In this document: positions 40,530-49,574 of the stretch, piece after piece
Position numbering within the stretch: the stretch's first letter is position 1
How the letters are laid out: every line of letters starts with the position of its first letter
Source of the DNA: Streptomyces griseosporeus
Lineage (GTDB): Bacteria; Actinomycetota; Actinomycetes; Streptomycetales; Streptomycetaceae
Direction of reading: 5' to 3'
DNA length: 64,000 nucleotides
NCBI RefSeq assembly: GCF_014656055.1
Contig: NZ_BNBR01000010.1
Span: 124,001 to 188,000, forward strand
Position numbers and translations under genes: made by a program
The notes under the pieces: model-generated
What the model saw: only the letters and a program-made list of their open reading frames with translations
What the model was told of the DNA's origin: nothing
Database searches by the model: none

Positions 40530-42749
40530 GTGCTGCACAAGGACGATCCCCGGTCGGTCGGCGGCTATCGGCTGCTCGACCGGCTGGGTGCCGGCGGCAT
40601 GGGTGTGGTCTACCGGGCGCGGGCGCGCTCGGGGCGTGAGGTCGCCGTGAAGGTGGTGCACGCGCAGTACGCCGAGGACGCGGTCTTCCGGGCCCGGTTC
40701 CGGCAGGAGATCGACGCCGTCCGCAAGGTGAGCGGCGCGTTCACCGCGCCGGTGGTGGACGCCGACGCGGAGGCGGTACGGCCGTGGATGGCGACGCAGT
40801 TCGTGCCGGCGCCGTCGCTCGCCGACCGGATCCGCGCCGGGGGCCCGCTGCGCGGCGCCGAGCTGCGGCGGCTGGCCCTCGGGCTGGTGGAGGCGCTGCG
40901 GGACATCCACCGGGCCGGGGTGGTGCACCGGGATCTGAAACCGGCCAATGTGCTGATGGCCGAGGACGGGCCGCTTGTCATCGACTTCGGCATCTCGCGG
41001 GCCGCGGAGAACCAGACGCTGACCGAGACGGGGCTGCTGATCGGCACCCCGCCGTTCATGTCGCCGGAGCAGCTCGCCGACTCCCGGTCGGTCGGCCCGG
41101 CCTCGGACGTGTTCTCGCTGGGCGCGCTGCTGGCGTTCGCGGCGACCGGGCGGGGGCCGTTCGACGCCGACAGCCCGTTCGTGGCGGCGTACCGGGTGAT
41201 GAACGAGGCGCCCGCGCTGGACGCCGTACCGCCGCCGCTGCGGGACCTGCTCGGCCGGTGCCTGGCCAAGGAGGCGGACGAGCGGCCTGACCTTGAGGAG
41301 CTGGGGCGGGAGTTCGCCGAGGCGCTGCCCGAGCCGGACCCGGACGACTCGATGACGGTGACCCTGCGCCGCCCCGACCCCGGCGCGACCCGCCCGGTGA
41401 CCCTGACGCCCGCCCGCCGCCGCCGACGGCTGCGCCCGCTGCTGGTGGCGACGGCGGCCGCGGTGGCGCTGGCGGCCGGAGTGACGTCCTGGCTGGTGCT
41501 GGGCGAGCCGGACACCACGGCGACCGGCGCGACGCACGGCCCGGACAAGCCCGCTGCCTCCACCGCCGCGCGGTGGGCGGCGCTGCCCAAGGGGTTCCGG
41601 CCCTGGGAGTCGTCGGTGTACGCGAAGGCCGCGCACGGCCCCGGACCGCTCAGCCTCGGCGACGGCGGCCCGACCTGCCGACTGAGCGGGGCGGAGCTGT
41701 ACTGCGGGGGCTCCGGTATGCAGGTGGTGCGCGTCGACACGGTCACCGGCCGGGTCCTGTGGCGGGCGGACCTCGCGCCGAAGGGGGCCACCTGGGACAC
41801 CTACGACGGCGACATCGTCGGCGTGCACGCGGACGTGGTGGTCGTCCGCGAGACGCTCGGCGGCGGCGGCCTCAGCAGCGTGGCCCCCACCTACCGCCTC
41901 TCCGCCCTCGACGCCACGAGCGGCCGGAAGCTGTGGTCACGCCCCCTGCCGGACGACAGCCGCCTCCAGGAGCAGGCCGTGGCCGGGGGATCCGTCCTGA
42001 TGTCGAGCGAGGACGGGCGCTCGGTGGTGGCACGGTCGCCGCGTGACGGCTCCGCACGCTGGACCCTGCCCCTGCCCCTGCCCGCCGGCTTCACCTGCCT
42101 CTTCTACGACGTCGACCACCGTCCGTTCGGTGTCTGCGACAGCTTCGGCGACCGGCCCACCGACAGCGTGTACCTCTCCGTCGACCCGTCGGACGGTTCG
42201 GCGCGGCGGTTCTCCGGGCCGCTGCTGAGCCCCGCGTTCGCCGGTGTGCTCGACGGCCGGCTGCTCTTCCTGGAGTCGGAGGAGAGCGGGGAACTCCTCT
42301 CCGGGGACACGCCGATCACCCGGATCGTGAGTCTGGACCCGCTCACCGGAACCCAGCGCACGACGAAGCTGGCCCGGCCGTTGCAGGGCCAGGGGACTCT
42401 TGTGGACGGCACGCTGTACGTCGCCACCACCGGCGAGGTCGCCGCCCTGTCCCCGGAGACGGGAAAGGAGCTGTGGCACACCGGGACCACCCTGGAGCAG
42501 CCGGGCACGCCCGCCGTCGACCGGTGGGGCCGCACGGTGTACACGGTCAGCCCCACCGGTCGGGTCGCCGCTCTCGACGCCGCGAAGGGCAAGCTGCTGT
42601 GGGAGTCCTTCCCGCGCGCGCCCCAGTCCACCAGCGGCAGCCTGGGCGAGGCCTACCCGGTGGAGGGCGCCCTCGTCGTGCTCACCGGGGACGGCAAGCT
42701 CTTCGGCATCGACCCGGGCCACCCCGAGCGCAAGCCCGCCTCGGGGTGA
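40530..42749 (+). CDS. Membrane Ser/Thr protein kinase with PQQ-like beta-propeller sensor
   Basis: A 739-residue Hanks-type kinase. Residues 12-270 form the kinase: LGAGGMGVVYRARARSGREV, AVKVVHA with the ATP Lys, GVVHRDLKPANVLMAEDG catalytic loop, VIDFGISRA, and the activation segment LIGTPPFMSPEQLAD. A basic juxtamembrane stretch (ARRRRRLRPLL) precedes one membrane helix (LVATAAAVALAAGVTSWLVL near 300). The outer 400 residues contain repeated PQQ-like blades (VDTVTGRVLWRADL, LDATSGRKLWSRPL, LSPETGKELWHTG, LDAAKGKLLWESF). Blades likely sense a ligand or protein at the envelope. GTG start at 40530. Convergent with nadA, 22 bases apart. Confidence 0.92.
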   Translation: MLHKDDPRSVGGYRLLDRLGAGGMGVVYRARARSGREVAVKVVHAQYAEDAVFRARFRQEIDAVRKVSGAFTAPVVDADAEAVRPWMATQFVPAPSLADRIRAGGPLRGAELRRLALGLVEALRDIHRAGVVHRDLKPANVLMAEDGPLVIDFGISRAAENQTLTETGLLIGTPPFMSPEQLADSRSVGPASDVFSLGALLAFAATGRGPFDADSPFVAAYRVMNEAPALDAVPPPLRDLLGRCLAKEADERPDLEELGREFAEALPEPDPDDSMTVTLRRPDPGATRPVTLTPARRRRRLRPLLVATAAAVALAAGVTSWLVLGEPDTTATGATHGPDKPAASTAARWAALPKGFRPWESSVYAKAAHGPGPLSLGDGGPTCRLSGAELYCGGSGMQVVRVDTVTGRVLWRADLAPKGATWDTYDGDIVGVHADVVVVRETLGGGGLSSVAPTYRLSALDATSGRKLWSRPLPDDSRLQEQAVAGGSVLMSSEDGRSVVARSPRDGSARWTLPLPLPAGFTCLFYDVDHRPFGVCDSFGDRPTDSVYLSVDPSDGSARRFSGPLLSPAFAGVLDGRLLFLESEESGELLSGDTPITRIVSLDPLTGTQRTTKLARPLQGQGTLVDGTLYVATTGEVAALSPETGKELWHTGTTLEQPGTPAVDRWGRTVYTVSPTGRVAALDAAKGKLLWESFPRAPQSTSGSLGEAYPVEGALVVLTGDGKLFGIDPGHPERKPASG

Positions 42750-42771
42750 CCCGGCACCGAAACCGCCGGGG

Positions 42772-43956
42772 CTACGGCAGCGCCAGCATCCGCTCCAGTG
42801 CCAGCTTCGCGAACGCCTCGGTCTCCTTGTCGACCTCGATGCGGTTGACCAGGTTGCCCTCGGCCAGGGACTCCAGGGCCCAGACGAGGTGGGGCAGGTC
42901 GATGCGGTTCATGGTCGAGCAGAAGCAGACCGTCTTGTCGAGGAAGACGATCTCCTTGCCCTCGGGCGCGAAACGGTTCGCCAGACGGCGGACCAGGTTC
43001 AGCTCGGTGCCGATGGCCCACTTGGAGCCGGCCGGGGCGGCCTCCAGGGCCTTGATGATGTACTCCGTCGAGCCCACGTAGTCCGCCGCGGCGACGACCT
43101 CGTGCCGGCACTCGGGGTGGACCAGGACGTTCACGCCGGGGATGCGCTCGCGGACGTCGTTGACCGAGTCCAGGCTGAAGCGGCCGTGCACCGAGCAGTG
43201 GCCGCGCCACAGGATCATCTTCGCCGCGCGCAGCTCGTCGGTGGTCAGGCCGCCGTTCGGCTTGTGCGGGTTGTAGACCACACAGTCGTCCAGGGACATG
43301 CCCATGTCGCGGACGGCGGTGTTGCGGCCCAGGTGCTGGTCCGGCAGGAACAGCACCTTCTCGCCCTGCTGGAAGGCCCACTCCAGGGCCCGCTGGGCGT
43401 TGGAGGAGGTGCAGATGGTGCCGCCGTGCTTGCCGGTGAACGCCTTGATGTCGGCCGAGGAGTTCATGTACGAGACGGGGACCACCTGCTCGGCGATGCC
43501 CGCCTCGGTCAGCACGTCCCAGCACTCGGCGACCTGCTCGGCCGTCGCCATGTCGGCCATCGAGCAGCCGGCGGCGAGGTCGGGCAGGACGACCTTCTGG
43601 TCGTCGCTGGTCAGGATGTCCGCGGACTCCGCCATGAAGTGCACACCGCAGAAGACGATGTACTCCGCCTCCGGCCGCGCGGCTGCGTCCCGGGCCAGCT
43701 TGAAGGAGTCGCCCGTGACATCGGCGAACTGGATGACCTCGTCGCGCTGGTAGTGGTGGCCGAGGACGAAGACCTTGTCGCCGAGCTTCGCCTTGGCGGC
43801 GCGGGCGCGCTCGACCAGGTCCGGGTCGGACGGCGAGGGCAGGTCGCCGGGGCACTCCACGCCCCGCTCGCTCTTCGGGTCGGCCTCGCGGCCGAGCAGC
43901 AGCAGGGCGAGCGGAGACGGCTGCACGTCGAGCTCCGTGGTGTGGGCGGTGGTCAC
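42772..43956 (-). CDS. nadA: Quinolinate synthase
   Basis: A 394-residue [4Fe-4S] enzyme condensing iminoaspartate with dihydroxyacetone phosphate to quinolinate for NAD synthesis. Seen: VFVLGHHYQRDEVIQFADVT near residue 70, IVFCGVHFMAESADIL with one cluster Cys, NSSADIKAFTGKHGG, CTSSNAQRAL, LVHPECRHEVVAAADYVGST with the second Cys, and DKTVCFCSTMNRIDLPHL near the end with the third. GTG at 43956 is preferred since AAAGG is well spaced before it; a GTG at 43965 directly abuts that site. No nadB/nadC is adjacent. An inverted repeat lies upstream. Confidence 0.95.
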   Translation of the reverse strand: MTTAHTTELDVQPSPLALLLLGREADPKSERGVECPGDLPSPSDPDLVERARAAKAKLGDKVFVLGHHYQRDEVIQFADVTGDSFKLARDAAARPEAEYIVFCGVHFMAESADILTSDDQKVVLPDLAAGCSMADMATAEQVAECWDVLTEAGIAEQVVPVSYMNSSADIKAFTGKHGGTICTSSNAQRALEWAFQQGEKVLFLPDQHLGRNTAVRDMGMSLDDCVVYNPHKPNGGLTTDELRAAKMILWRGHCSVHGRFSLDSVNDVRERIPGVNVLVHPECRHEVVAAADYVGSTEYIIKALEAAPAGSKWAIGTELNLVRRLANRFAPEGKEIVFLDKTVCFCSTMNRIDLPHLVWALESLAEGNLVNRIEVDKETEAFAKLALERMLALP

Positions 43957-43997
43957 GACACGCACCCTTTCTACTTTTCGTCGATCTGACGCTATCT

Positions 43998-44025
43998 ATC
44001 ATAACCGGTTCACGTCAGTTTGACG
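43998..44025 (-). promoter_or_regulatory. Possible nadA promoter and operator
   Basis: On the minus strand TATGAT (plus 43998-44003) is a good -10 box about 45 bases before the nadA start. Upstream of it CGTCAGTTTGACG at 44013-44025 is a five-base inverted repeat with three-base spacer occupying the -15 to -30 zone. It could be a repressor site for NAD-responsive control. No good -35 hexamer is visible. Confidence 0.35.
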
Positions 44026-44199
44026 ATGGCCATTGTGTCGATGTGACATGAATCCCTCCGGGCCGGTTCTTGTTCCGCATCTCGTGTGCGAGCATGAGAA
44101 AGGAGCCGAAAAAACAGGCGCCCGGCCCGGAATGAATCCGCGGCCTTGCCGGTTGCACCCGTCGGCAAGCAGTCTCCGTACAACCCGGGAGAGATGTAG

Positions 44200-44556
44200 A
44201 TGTCCGTATCGGACGAGACCACCACCGTCACCGACGGCATCATCCTGACCGACGCCGCCGCGGCCAAGGTCAAGGCCCTGCTCGACCAGGAAGGCCGCGA
44301 CGACCTCGCGCTGCGGGTCGCCGTCCAGCCCGGCGGCTGCTCCGGCCTGCGCTACCAGCTCTTCTTCGACGAGCGCTCGCTCGACGGTGACGTGGAGAAG
44401 GACTTCGACGGCGTCAAGGTCGTCACCGACCGCATGAGCGCCCCCTACCTGGGCGGCGCCACCATCGACTTCGTGGACACGATCGAGAAGCAGGGCTTCA
44501 CGATCGACAACCCGAACGCGACGGGCTCCTGCGCCTGCGGCGACTCCTTCAGCTAA
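44200..44556 (+). CDS. erpA: Iron-sulfur cluster insertion protein (HesB/IscA family)
   Basis: A 118-residue A-type carrier that delivers Fe-S clusters to apoproteins. The three conserved Cys are present in VQPGGCSGLRYQLFFDE (near residue 47) and GSCACGDSFS at the C-terminus. The fold markers LTDAAAAKVKALLDQEGRDD and SAPYLGGATIDFVDTIEKQG are clear. GGGAGA is eight bases upstream of the ATG. It is divergent from nadA, itself an Fe-S enzyme, and a likely client. Confidence 0.93.
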   Translation: MSVSDETTTVTDGIILTDAAAAKVKALLDQEGRDDLALRVAVQPGGCSGLRYQLFFDERSLDGDVEKDFDGVKVVTDRMSAPYLGGATIDFVDTIEKQGFTIDNPNATGSCACGDSFS

Positions 44557-44593
44557 ACCGCCGGTGGCGCACGCCACGGCACCGGAAGCACGA

Positions 44594-44629
44594 GAAGGCG
44601 GCGGTCCCCCTCGGGGGGCCGCCGCCTTC
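44594..44629 (+). terminator. Terminator downstream of erpA
   Basis: GAAGGCGGCGG at 44594-44604 pairs with CCGCCGCCTTC at 44619-44629. The inner CCCCC/GGGGGG continues the stem. TCGT follows. It lies between erpA and the convergent membrane protein gene and can serve both. Confidence 0.75.
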
Positions 44630-44645
44630 GTCGTACGGGCGCTCC

Positions 44646-46394
44646 CTACCGCGGCTGTCCCGACTCGGCCGGCAGCCGCGCCCCCGGCTTCTCCAGCGGC
44701 ACGCCCCGGCCGTCCTTCCCGACCACCTTCCGGCCGCCGAGCGGCTCGTCGAGCCGCACGGTCTTGTGGAACACCTTGGCGATCTCGATGCAGACCTTGC
44801 CCGGCCACGGCGTCCCGGTGACCGTCACCGTCACCCGGTCGGCGTTCTCCTCCGCCGTGACCTCGTAGTCCGCGCACACCCCGCCGGTGAAGGCCACGGT
44901 CAGCTCCCGGCCCTCGGCCGTGTAGCCGTCCACCGGCACGTCCCGGGGCGCCGGGGCCGCCGTCGGCTCGTCACCCGGCCCGGTCGGCCGCGGGCTGGGC
45001 TGCTCGGTCGGCGTGCCCGCGGGCGGCGCGCTGAGGTACTTCGGCTCGACCGCCGGATACGTCACCGTGAAGGGCTCCTTCGCCTCGGGCGCCCGCACCT
45101 CGAACAGCCAGGACGGCACCAGCGCCTGCCCGCCGTTCGCGTACCGCATCGCCAGCCCGAACGTCGCGTCCTCGACCTTCAGGGTCTGCCGCGCCGGAGC
45201 CGGAGCCGGGGAGTCACCGCACGGCTGCTCCAGCCGGTCCTTCAGCGGTACGGGACTGGCGCAGCCACCGATGCCCATCCGGTGCTGCTGCTCCGCGCCC
45301 GGCCCCGCGTTCAGCGCCGCCAGCGCCTCCTCGGCGCCGACCACCGGATACGTGTCGCCCTTCACCGGAGCCTTCAGCTGGCCGCTGCCGCCGACCACCT
45401 CGCCCTGCGGCGAGACGATCACCCCGGTGGTCCACCCGTAGGTGGGCAGCCCACCGACCTCGGGCTCGGCGTTGACCACCCGCCGGGAGCCCATCAGCTG
45501 GCTCGCGTCCACCTCCGCGCCGTCCTGCCCGACCGCCTTCAGCACCGGCGCGGCCGCCTTCTTCGCCGCGTCCGGGCTCACCGGGTCGGCGGACGCGGAC
45601 CCGGACCCGGACGTCTGCGGGCACACCGGCTTGCCGCTCACGCAGTTGTCGCTGCCGGGCGCGTACCGGCTGAACGTCCATGCTCCCGGCGCCTTCCGGT
45701 TCACCTGGAGCATCGGGCCCTGCCCGTCCTTGCCCTGGCCGACCCGCCAGGTCTGACCCTCAGCCACCGGCGCCCCGTCGATGCCGAGCGCCTGCGCCAG
45801 ACGGGCCACCTCGTCCCGGCCGACCTCGCCCTTCGCCCAGTACACGGGCGCCGAGGCAGGGCCGTCCGGGAGCGGGCCGGCGGCCTGGTAGGCCACGCCG
45901 TACGGGTTCGGCTCGCCGGGTGCGATGCCGTTCGTACCGCCGGTGCCGCCCGGGCCGCCCGTGCCGCCGGAACCCTCCGAGTAGCCGTCCAGCACCAGCG
46001 GCGCGGGGCTGCCGTCGCCGCCCGGCGCGCCGGAGCCGGTGCCACCGCCGGAGCCGCCGGACGCGCTCGCGGTCAGGTACGCCCCGCCGCCACCGACCAG
46101 CAGCACGGCGGCGACGACCGAGGCGACGACCACGGGGGAGCGCCGCCGGGCCGACCGCGTGCCGGAATCCCCGGCACGCGTGCCCGAGTCGTCGGCATGC
46201 GTGCCGGAGTCCTCACCACGCGTGTCGGATGCGGAGTCCTCGGGACGCGTCCCGGACGCGGAGTCCTCGACGCGGGCGCCGGACGCGGGCTCCTCGGGGC
46301 GGGCCCCCGGTGCCTCCCGCGCGGCGTCCTTCCCGGCCGCCGACTCGGTGGTGTCGGCGGCCGCGTCGTCGTTGTCGGGTCGCTCGGTGTTCAC
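44646..46394 (-). CDS. Single-pass membrane protein with acidic repetitive cytosolic tail
   Basis: A 582-residue protein of unknown function. Residues 1-95 are acidic and repetitive (variants of EDSASGTRPEDS and DDSGTRAGDSGTRS). A basic stop ARRR precedes one membrane helix (SPVVVASVVAAVLLVGGGGA near 100). The outer part starts with a Gly/Ser linker. It continues with YWAKGEVGRDEVARLAQALG, VGGLPTYGWTTGVIVSPQGE and two or three Cys pairs. A late domain ends TVTVTGTPWPGKVCIEIAKV. The topology resembles anti-sigma factors or envelope sensors, but no zinc-finger or sigma gene is visible. GTG 46394 has AAGGAG nine bases upstream. Confidence 0.75.
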   Translation of the reverse strand: MNTERPDNDDAAADTTESAAGKDAAREAPGARPEEPASGARVEDSASGTRPEDSASDTRGEDSGTHADDSGTRAGDSGTRSARRRSPVVVASVVAAVLLVGGGGAYLTASASGGSGGGTGSGAPGGDGSPAPLVLDGYSEGSGGTGGPGGTGGTNGIAPGEPNPYGVAYQAAGPLPDGPASAPVYWAKGEVGRDEVARLAQALGIDGAPVAEGQTWRVGQGKDGQGPMLQVNRKAPGAWTFSRYAPGSDNCVSGKPVCPQTSGSGSASADPVSPDAAKKAAAPVLKAVGQDGAEVDASQLMGSRRVVNAEPEVGGLPTYGWTTGVIVSPQGEVVGGSGQLKAPVKGDTYPVVGAEEALAALNAGPGAEQQHRMGIGGCASPVPLKDRLEQPCGDSPAPAPARQTLKVEDATFGLAMRYANGGQALVPSWLFEVRAPEAKEPFTVTYPAVEPKYLSAPPAGTPTEQPSPRPTGPGDEPTAAPAPRDVPVDGYTAEGRELTVAFTGGVCADYEVTAEENADRVTVTVTGTPWPGKVCIEIAKVFHKTVRLDEPLGGRKVVGKDGRGVPLEKPGARLPAESGQPR

Positions 46395-46550
46395 CGCATT
46401 CGCTCCTTCGGCTGCACAGCTGTCCCGGTGACCCTGACCCGGCCCTGTCAAAAACGCGGGCCGACGGGTCGTATGCCGTATCCCCTCCACGGGGGACAGC
46501 GATGGGACGCAGCGGGGGAGCGCACGGTTCCCTTCGAACGCCGGTACGGG

Positions 46551-46760
46551 TCAGTCGCCGTAGTCCGACATCGCGTCCAGCAGCCGCGCCGAACGCACCG
46601 GGACGCTCACCCCGTGGATCAGCGAGGGCGGGACGGGCCGGGACGCGGTGGGCTCGGGAGCCGTCCAGTGCGGCACCATCCGGGCGCAGTCGCCGCGCAA
46701 CGACGCCCAGTCGCCGTCCGGGTCGACCGGGGCGGGGGAGGAGACCTCAAGGTTCGTCAT
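46551..46760 (-). CDS. Small hypothetical protein
   Basis: A 69-residue soluble protein, MTNLEVSSPAPVDPDGDWAS to SARLLDAMSDYGD, with no recognised domain. It has two Trp and one Cys and is Pro-rich. Codon use is like its neighbours and the ATG fits the gap between divergent genes. It reads toward the membrane protein gene start, 156 bases away. Likely a conserved Streptomyces small protein, though function and even expression are unproven. Confidence 0.55.
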   Translation of the reverse strand: MTNLEVSSPAPVDPDGDWASLRGDCARMVPHWTAPEPTASRPVPPSLIHGVSVPVRSARLLDAMSDYGD

Positions 46761-46890
46761 GGCGGAACCGTAGGCACGGCAGAGCCTGCGAAGAAAGATC
46801 TACTATCGGGTAGTTTCGTTCACTTCAGCGGTGCCGCGCGACCGGGTAGCGTGAACTGTCAATCCGCCTCCCCGCAGGAGAGTCCACGCC

Positions 46891-47865
46891 GTGCGCATCG
46901 CAGTCACCGGCTCCATCGCCACCGACCACCTCATGACCTTCCCCGGCCGCTTCGCCGACCAGCTCGTCGCGGACCAGCTGCACACGGTCTCGCTGTCGTT
47001 CCTGGTCGACAAGCTGGACGTGCGGCGCGGCGGCGTCGGCGCCAACATCGCCTTCGGCATGGGGCAGCTCGGCACCCGGCCGATCCTCGTCGGCGCGGCA
47101 GGCTACGACTTCGACGAGTACCGGGCCTGGCTGGACCGGCACGGCGTCGACACCGCCTCCGTCCGGATCTCCGAGACCCTGCACACCGCGCGCTTCGTCT
47201 GCACCACCGACGCCGACCACAACCAGATCGGCTCCTTCTACACGGGCGCGATGAGCGAGGCCCGCCAGATCGAGCTGAAGACCGTCGCCGACCGCGTGGG
47301 CGGCCTCGACCTGGTCCTCATCGGCGCCGACGACCCCGAGGCGATGCTCCGCCACACCGAGGAGTGCCGCTCCCGCAAGATCCCCTTCGCCGCCGACTTC
47401 TCCCAGCAGATCGCCCGCATGGACGGCGAGGAGATCCGCATCCTGCTGGAGGGCGCCACGTACCTGTTCTCCAACGAGTACGAGAAGGGCCTCATCGAGT
47501 CCAAGACCGGCTGGTCCGACGAGCAGATCCTGGAGAAGGTCGGCCACCGCGTCACCACCCTCGGCTCGCGCGGCGTGCGCATCGAGCGGACCGGCGAGCC
47601 GGTGATCGAGGTCGGCTGCCCCGACGAGGAGCGCAAGGCCGACCCGACGGGCGTCGGCGACGCCTTCCGCGCGGGCTTCCTGTCCGGCCTGGCCTGGGGT
47701 GTCTCCCTGGAGCGGGCGGCGCAGGTCGGCTGCATGCTGGCGACGCTCGTCATCGAGACGGTCGGCACGCAGGAGTACCAGCTGCGCCGGGCCCACTTCA
47801 TGGACCGGTTCACCAAGGCGTACGGGGTCGACGCGGCGGACGAGGTCCGGGAGCACCTGGGCTGA
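46891..47865 (+). CDS. adoK: Adenosine kinase-like PfkB family sugar kinase
   Basis: A 324-residue ribokinase-fold enzyme. The opening RIAVTGSIATDHLMTFPGRF, then VSLSFLVDKLDVRRGGVGAN, ISETLHTARFVCTTDAD and GSFYTGAMSEARQIEL closely follow the mycobacterial adenosine kinase AdoK as I recall it. That similarity is stronger than to generic ribokinases. The C-terminal signature ADPTGVGDAFRAGFLSGLAW holds the catalytic Asp and anion hole. It probably phosphorylates adenosine to AMP in purine salvage. GTG start at 46891 with CAGGAG ten bases upstream. Convergent with the cysteine desulfurase fusion. Confidence 0.8.
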   Translation: MRIAVTGSIATDHLMTFPGRFADQLVADQLHTVSLSFLVDKLDVRRGGVGANIAFGMGQLGTRPILVGAAGYDFDEYRAWLDRHGVDTASVRISETLHTARFVCTTDADHNQIGSFYTGAMSEARQIELKTVADRVGGLDLVLIGADDPEAMLRHTEECRSRKIPFAADFSQQIARMDGEEIRILLEGATYLFSNEYEKGLIESKTGWSDEQILEKVGHRVTTLGSRGVRIERTGEPVIEVGCPDEERKADPTGVGDAFRAGFLSGLAWGVSLERAAQVGCMLATLVIETVGTQEYQLRRAHFMDRFTKAYGVDAADEVREHLG

Positions 47866-47931
47866 CCGGCACGTCGCCGTCCGCGGGCGCGCGGGGGCCG
47901 GCCTGCCGGTTCCCCGCGCACCGGAAGGACG

Positions 47932-49314
47932 TCAGCCGGACCGGCGTACCAGGTACGCGGTCCCCTTCTCCGCCTGCTCCTCGCCCACGTACTCCTGCCC
48001 CCGCATCTCGCACCACGCGGGGATGTCCAGGCGGGCCGCCTCGTCGTCGCTGAGCACCCGCACCGTGCCCCCCACCGGCACGTCCCCGATCACCTTGGCC
48101 AGCTCGATGACCGGGATGGGGCAGCGCTTGCCGAGGGCGTCGACCACGAGTTCGTCCCGCTGGACGGCAGCGGCGACGGCCGGCGTCGGCGCCCCCAGCT
48201 TCTCCCGCACCCCGGCGACCGCCCCCGGCAGCACCTGGAGGAACCGCTCCACGTCCTCCTCGGCCGTCCCCGGCGGCAGCGACACCCGGACGTTGCCCTC
48301 GCTGAGCACGCCCATCGCCTTCAGCACATGGCTCGGCGTCAGCGTGCTGCTCGTGCAGGACGATCCGGACGAGACGGAGAAACCCGCCCGGTCCAGCTCG
48401 TGCAGCAGCGCCTCACCGTCGACATAGAGACAGGAGAAGGTGACCACGCCGGGCAGCCGGCGCTCCGGGTCGCCCACCACCTCCACGTCCGGCACCAGCC
48501 GCGGCACCCGCGCCCGGATCCGCTCCGTCAGCTCGCGCAGCCGCTCTGCCTCCCGGTCCGCCTCGGCCCGCACCGCCCGCAGCGAGGCCGCCGCCGCCAC
48601 GATCGCCGGGATGTTCTCGAAGCCGGCCGCCCGGCCCGACTCCCGCTCGTCCGCCGGCCCCCGCACCGCGAACCGCACACCCTTGCGCACGACGAGCAGC
48701 CCGACGCCCGAGGGCCCGCCCCACTTGTGCGCGCTCCCCGCCAGCACCGACCAGCCGCCCGCCACCGGCCCCCACCCCAACGACTGGGCCGCGTCCACCA
48801 GCAGCGGCACCCCGGCCGCCCGGCACACCTCGGCGACCTCCGCCACCGGCTGCACGGTCCCCACCTCGTGGTTCGCCGACTGCAGGCAGGCCAGCGCGGT
48901 GTCGGGGCGCAGCGCCACGGCGTACGACGCCGGATCCACGGCCCCCGACCGGTCCACCGCCACCCGCGTCATGGTCCCGCCGTCGGCCTCGTGCGCCTCG
49001 GCCGAATGGAGTACCGAGGAGTGTTCGACCGATGACACGATCAGGTGACGCCCGACCCGCCGCCGCCCCGCCAACACGCCCGAGACGCCCGCGTGCACGG
49101 CCCGCGTCCCGGACGACGTGAACACCACCTCGTCCGCCCGGCACCCGACCCCCTCCGCGACGGCCTCCCGCGCCGCGTCGAGCAGCATCCGCGCCCGCCG
49201 CCCCTCCCGGTACAACCGCGCGGGATCGGCCCACCCCTCATCCAGAGAGGCCAACAGCGCCTGACGGGCAACGGGGTGGAGGGGAGCGGCGGAAGCGGCA
49301 TCGAAGTAGGCCAT
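47932..49314 (-). CDS. Cysteine desulfurase-TusA sulfurtransferase fusion
   Basis: A 460-residue fusion. Residues 1-375 are a class V aminotransferase-fold desulfurase: VEHSSVLHSAEAHEADGG, PLLVDAAQSLGWGPVAGG, AGSAHKWGGPSGVGLLVV with the PLP Lys, and the active Cys in FSVSSGSSCTSSTLTPSHVL. Residues 385-460 are a TusA domain with LGKRCPIPVIELAKVIGDVP, whose CPxP Cys accepts persulfide. Linking both would pass sulfur from cysteine directly to the carrier. It sits head to head with ctaC, suggesting sulfur supply for Fe-S or thiolated cofactors, but client proteins are unknown. ATG at 49314. Confidence 0.93.
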   Translation of the reverse strand: MAYFDAASAAPLHPVARQALLASLDEGWADPARLYREGRRARMLLDAAREAVAEGVGCRADEVVFTSSGTRAVHAGVSGVLAGRRRVGRHLIVSSVEHSSVLHSAEAHEADGGTMTRVAVDRSGAVDPASYAVALRPDTALACLQSANHEVGTVQPVAEVAEVCRAAGVPLLVDAAQSLGWGPVAGGWSVLAGSAHKWGGPSGVGLLVVRKGVRFAVRGPADERESGRAAGFENIPAIVAAAASLRAVRAEADREAERLRELTERIRARVPRLVPDVEVVGDPERRLPGVVTFSCLYVDGEALLHELDRAGFSVSSGSSCTSSTLTPSHVLKAMGVLSEGNVRVSLPPGTAEEDVERFLQVLPGAVAGVREKLGAPTPAVAAAVQRDELVVDALGKRCPIPVIELAKVIGDVPVGGTVRVLSDDEAARLDIPAWCEMRGQEYVGEEQAEKGTAYLVRRSG

Positions 49315-49351
49315 ACGGCAACGCTAAACCGCAGGATGACTGTGCCTGCCA

Positions 49352-49373
49352 AGGGGCGCGGGGAACTGCGCGA
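49352..49373 (+). repeat. Dispersed 22-bp repeat, copy 2
   Basis: Identical over 22 bases to 54063-54084 and to the complement of 29363-29384, and followed as in copy 3 by an ACCCCCACCGGCCC segment. It lies in the divergent gap between the desulfurase fusion and ctaC, about 110 bases before the ctaC inverted repeat. Confidence 0.8.
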
Positions 49374-49464
49374 ACGACCCCCACCGGCCCCCCAGCCGCC
49401 AATCCAGCGAACCACCCGAGCTACTAGGCACCCCTCCCCGCGAACCCCCGGAGGGCGTCGGCTA

Positions 49465-49493
49465 GGGTTTGGTCCGCATAAACATCCAAACCC
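49465..49493 (+). promoter_or_regulatory. Inverted repeat in the ctaC upstream region
   Basis: GGGTTTGG at 49465-49472 and CCAAACCC at 49486-49493 are perfect eight-base inverted arms separated by 13 AT-rich bases containing CATAAAC. It lies about 80 bases before the ctaC start and could be a transcription factor site overlapping the ctaCDF promoter. Confidence 0.45.
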
Positions 49494-49574
49494 CTGCCCG
49501 ACGCAGGGCGGCGACCGACCAGCGAGAAGGCCGCAGCCATACACGCGCGGGCGAGACTCTCGGGAAGGCGCTAC

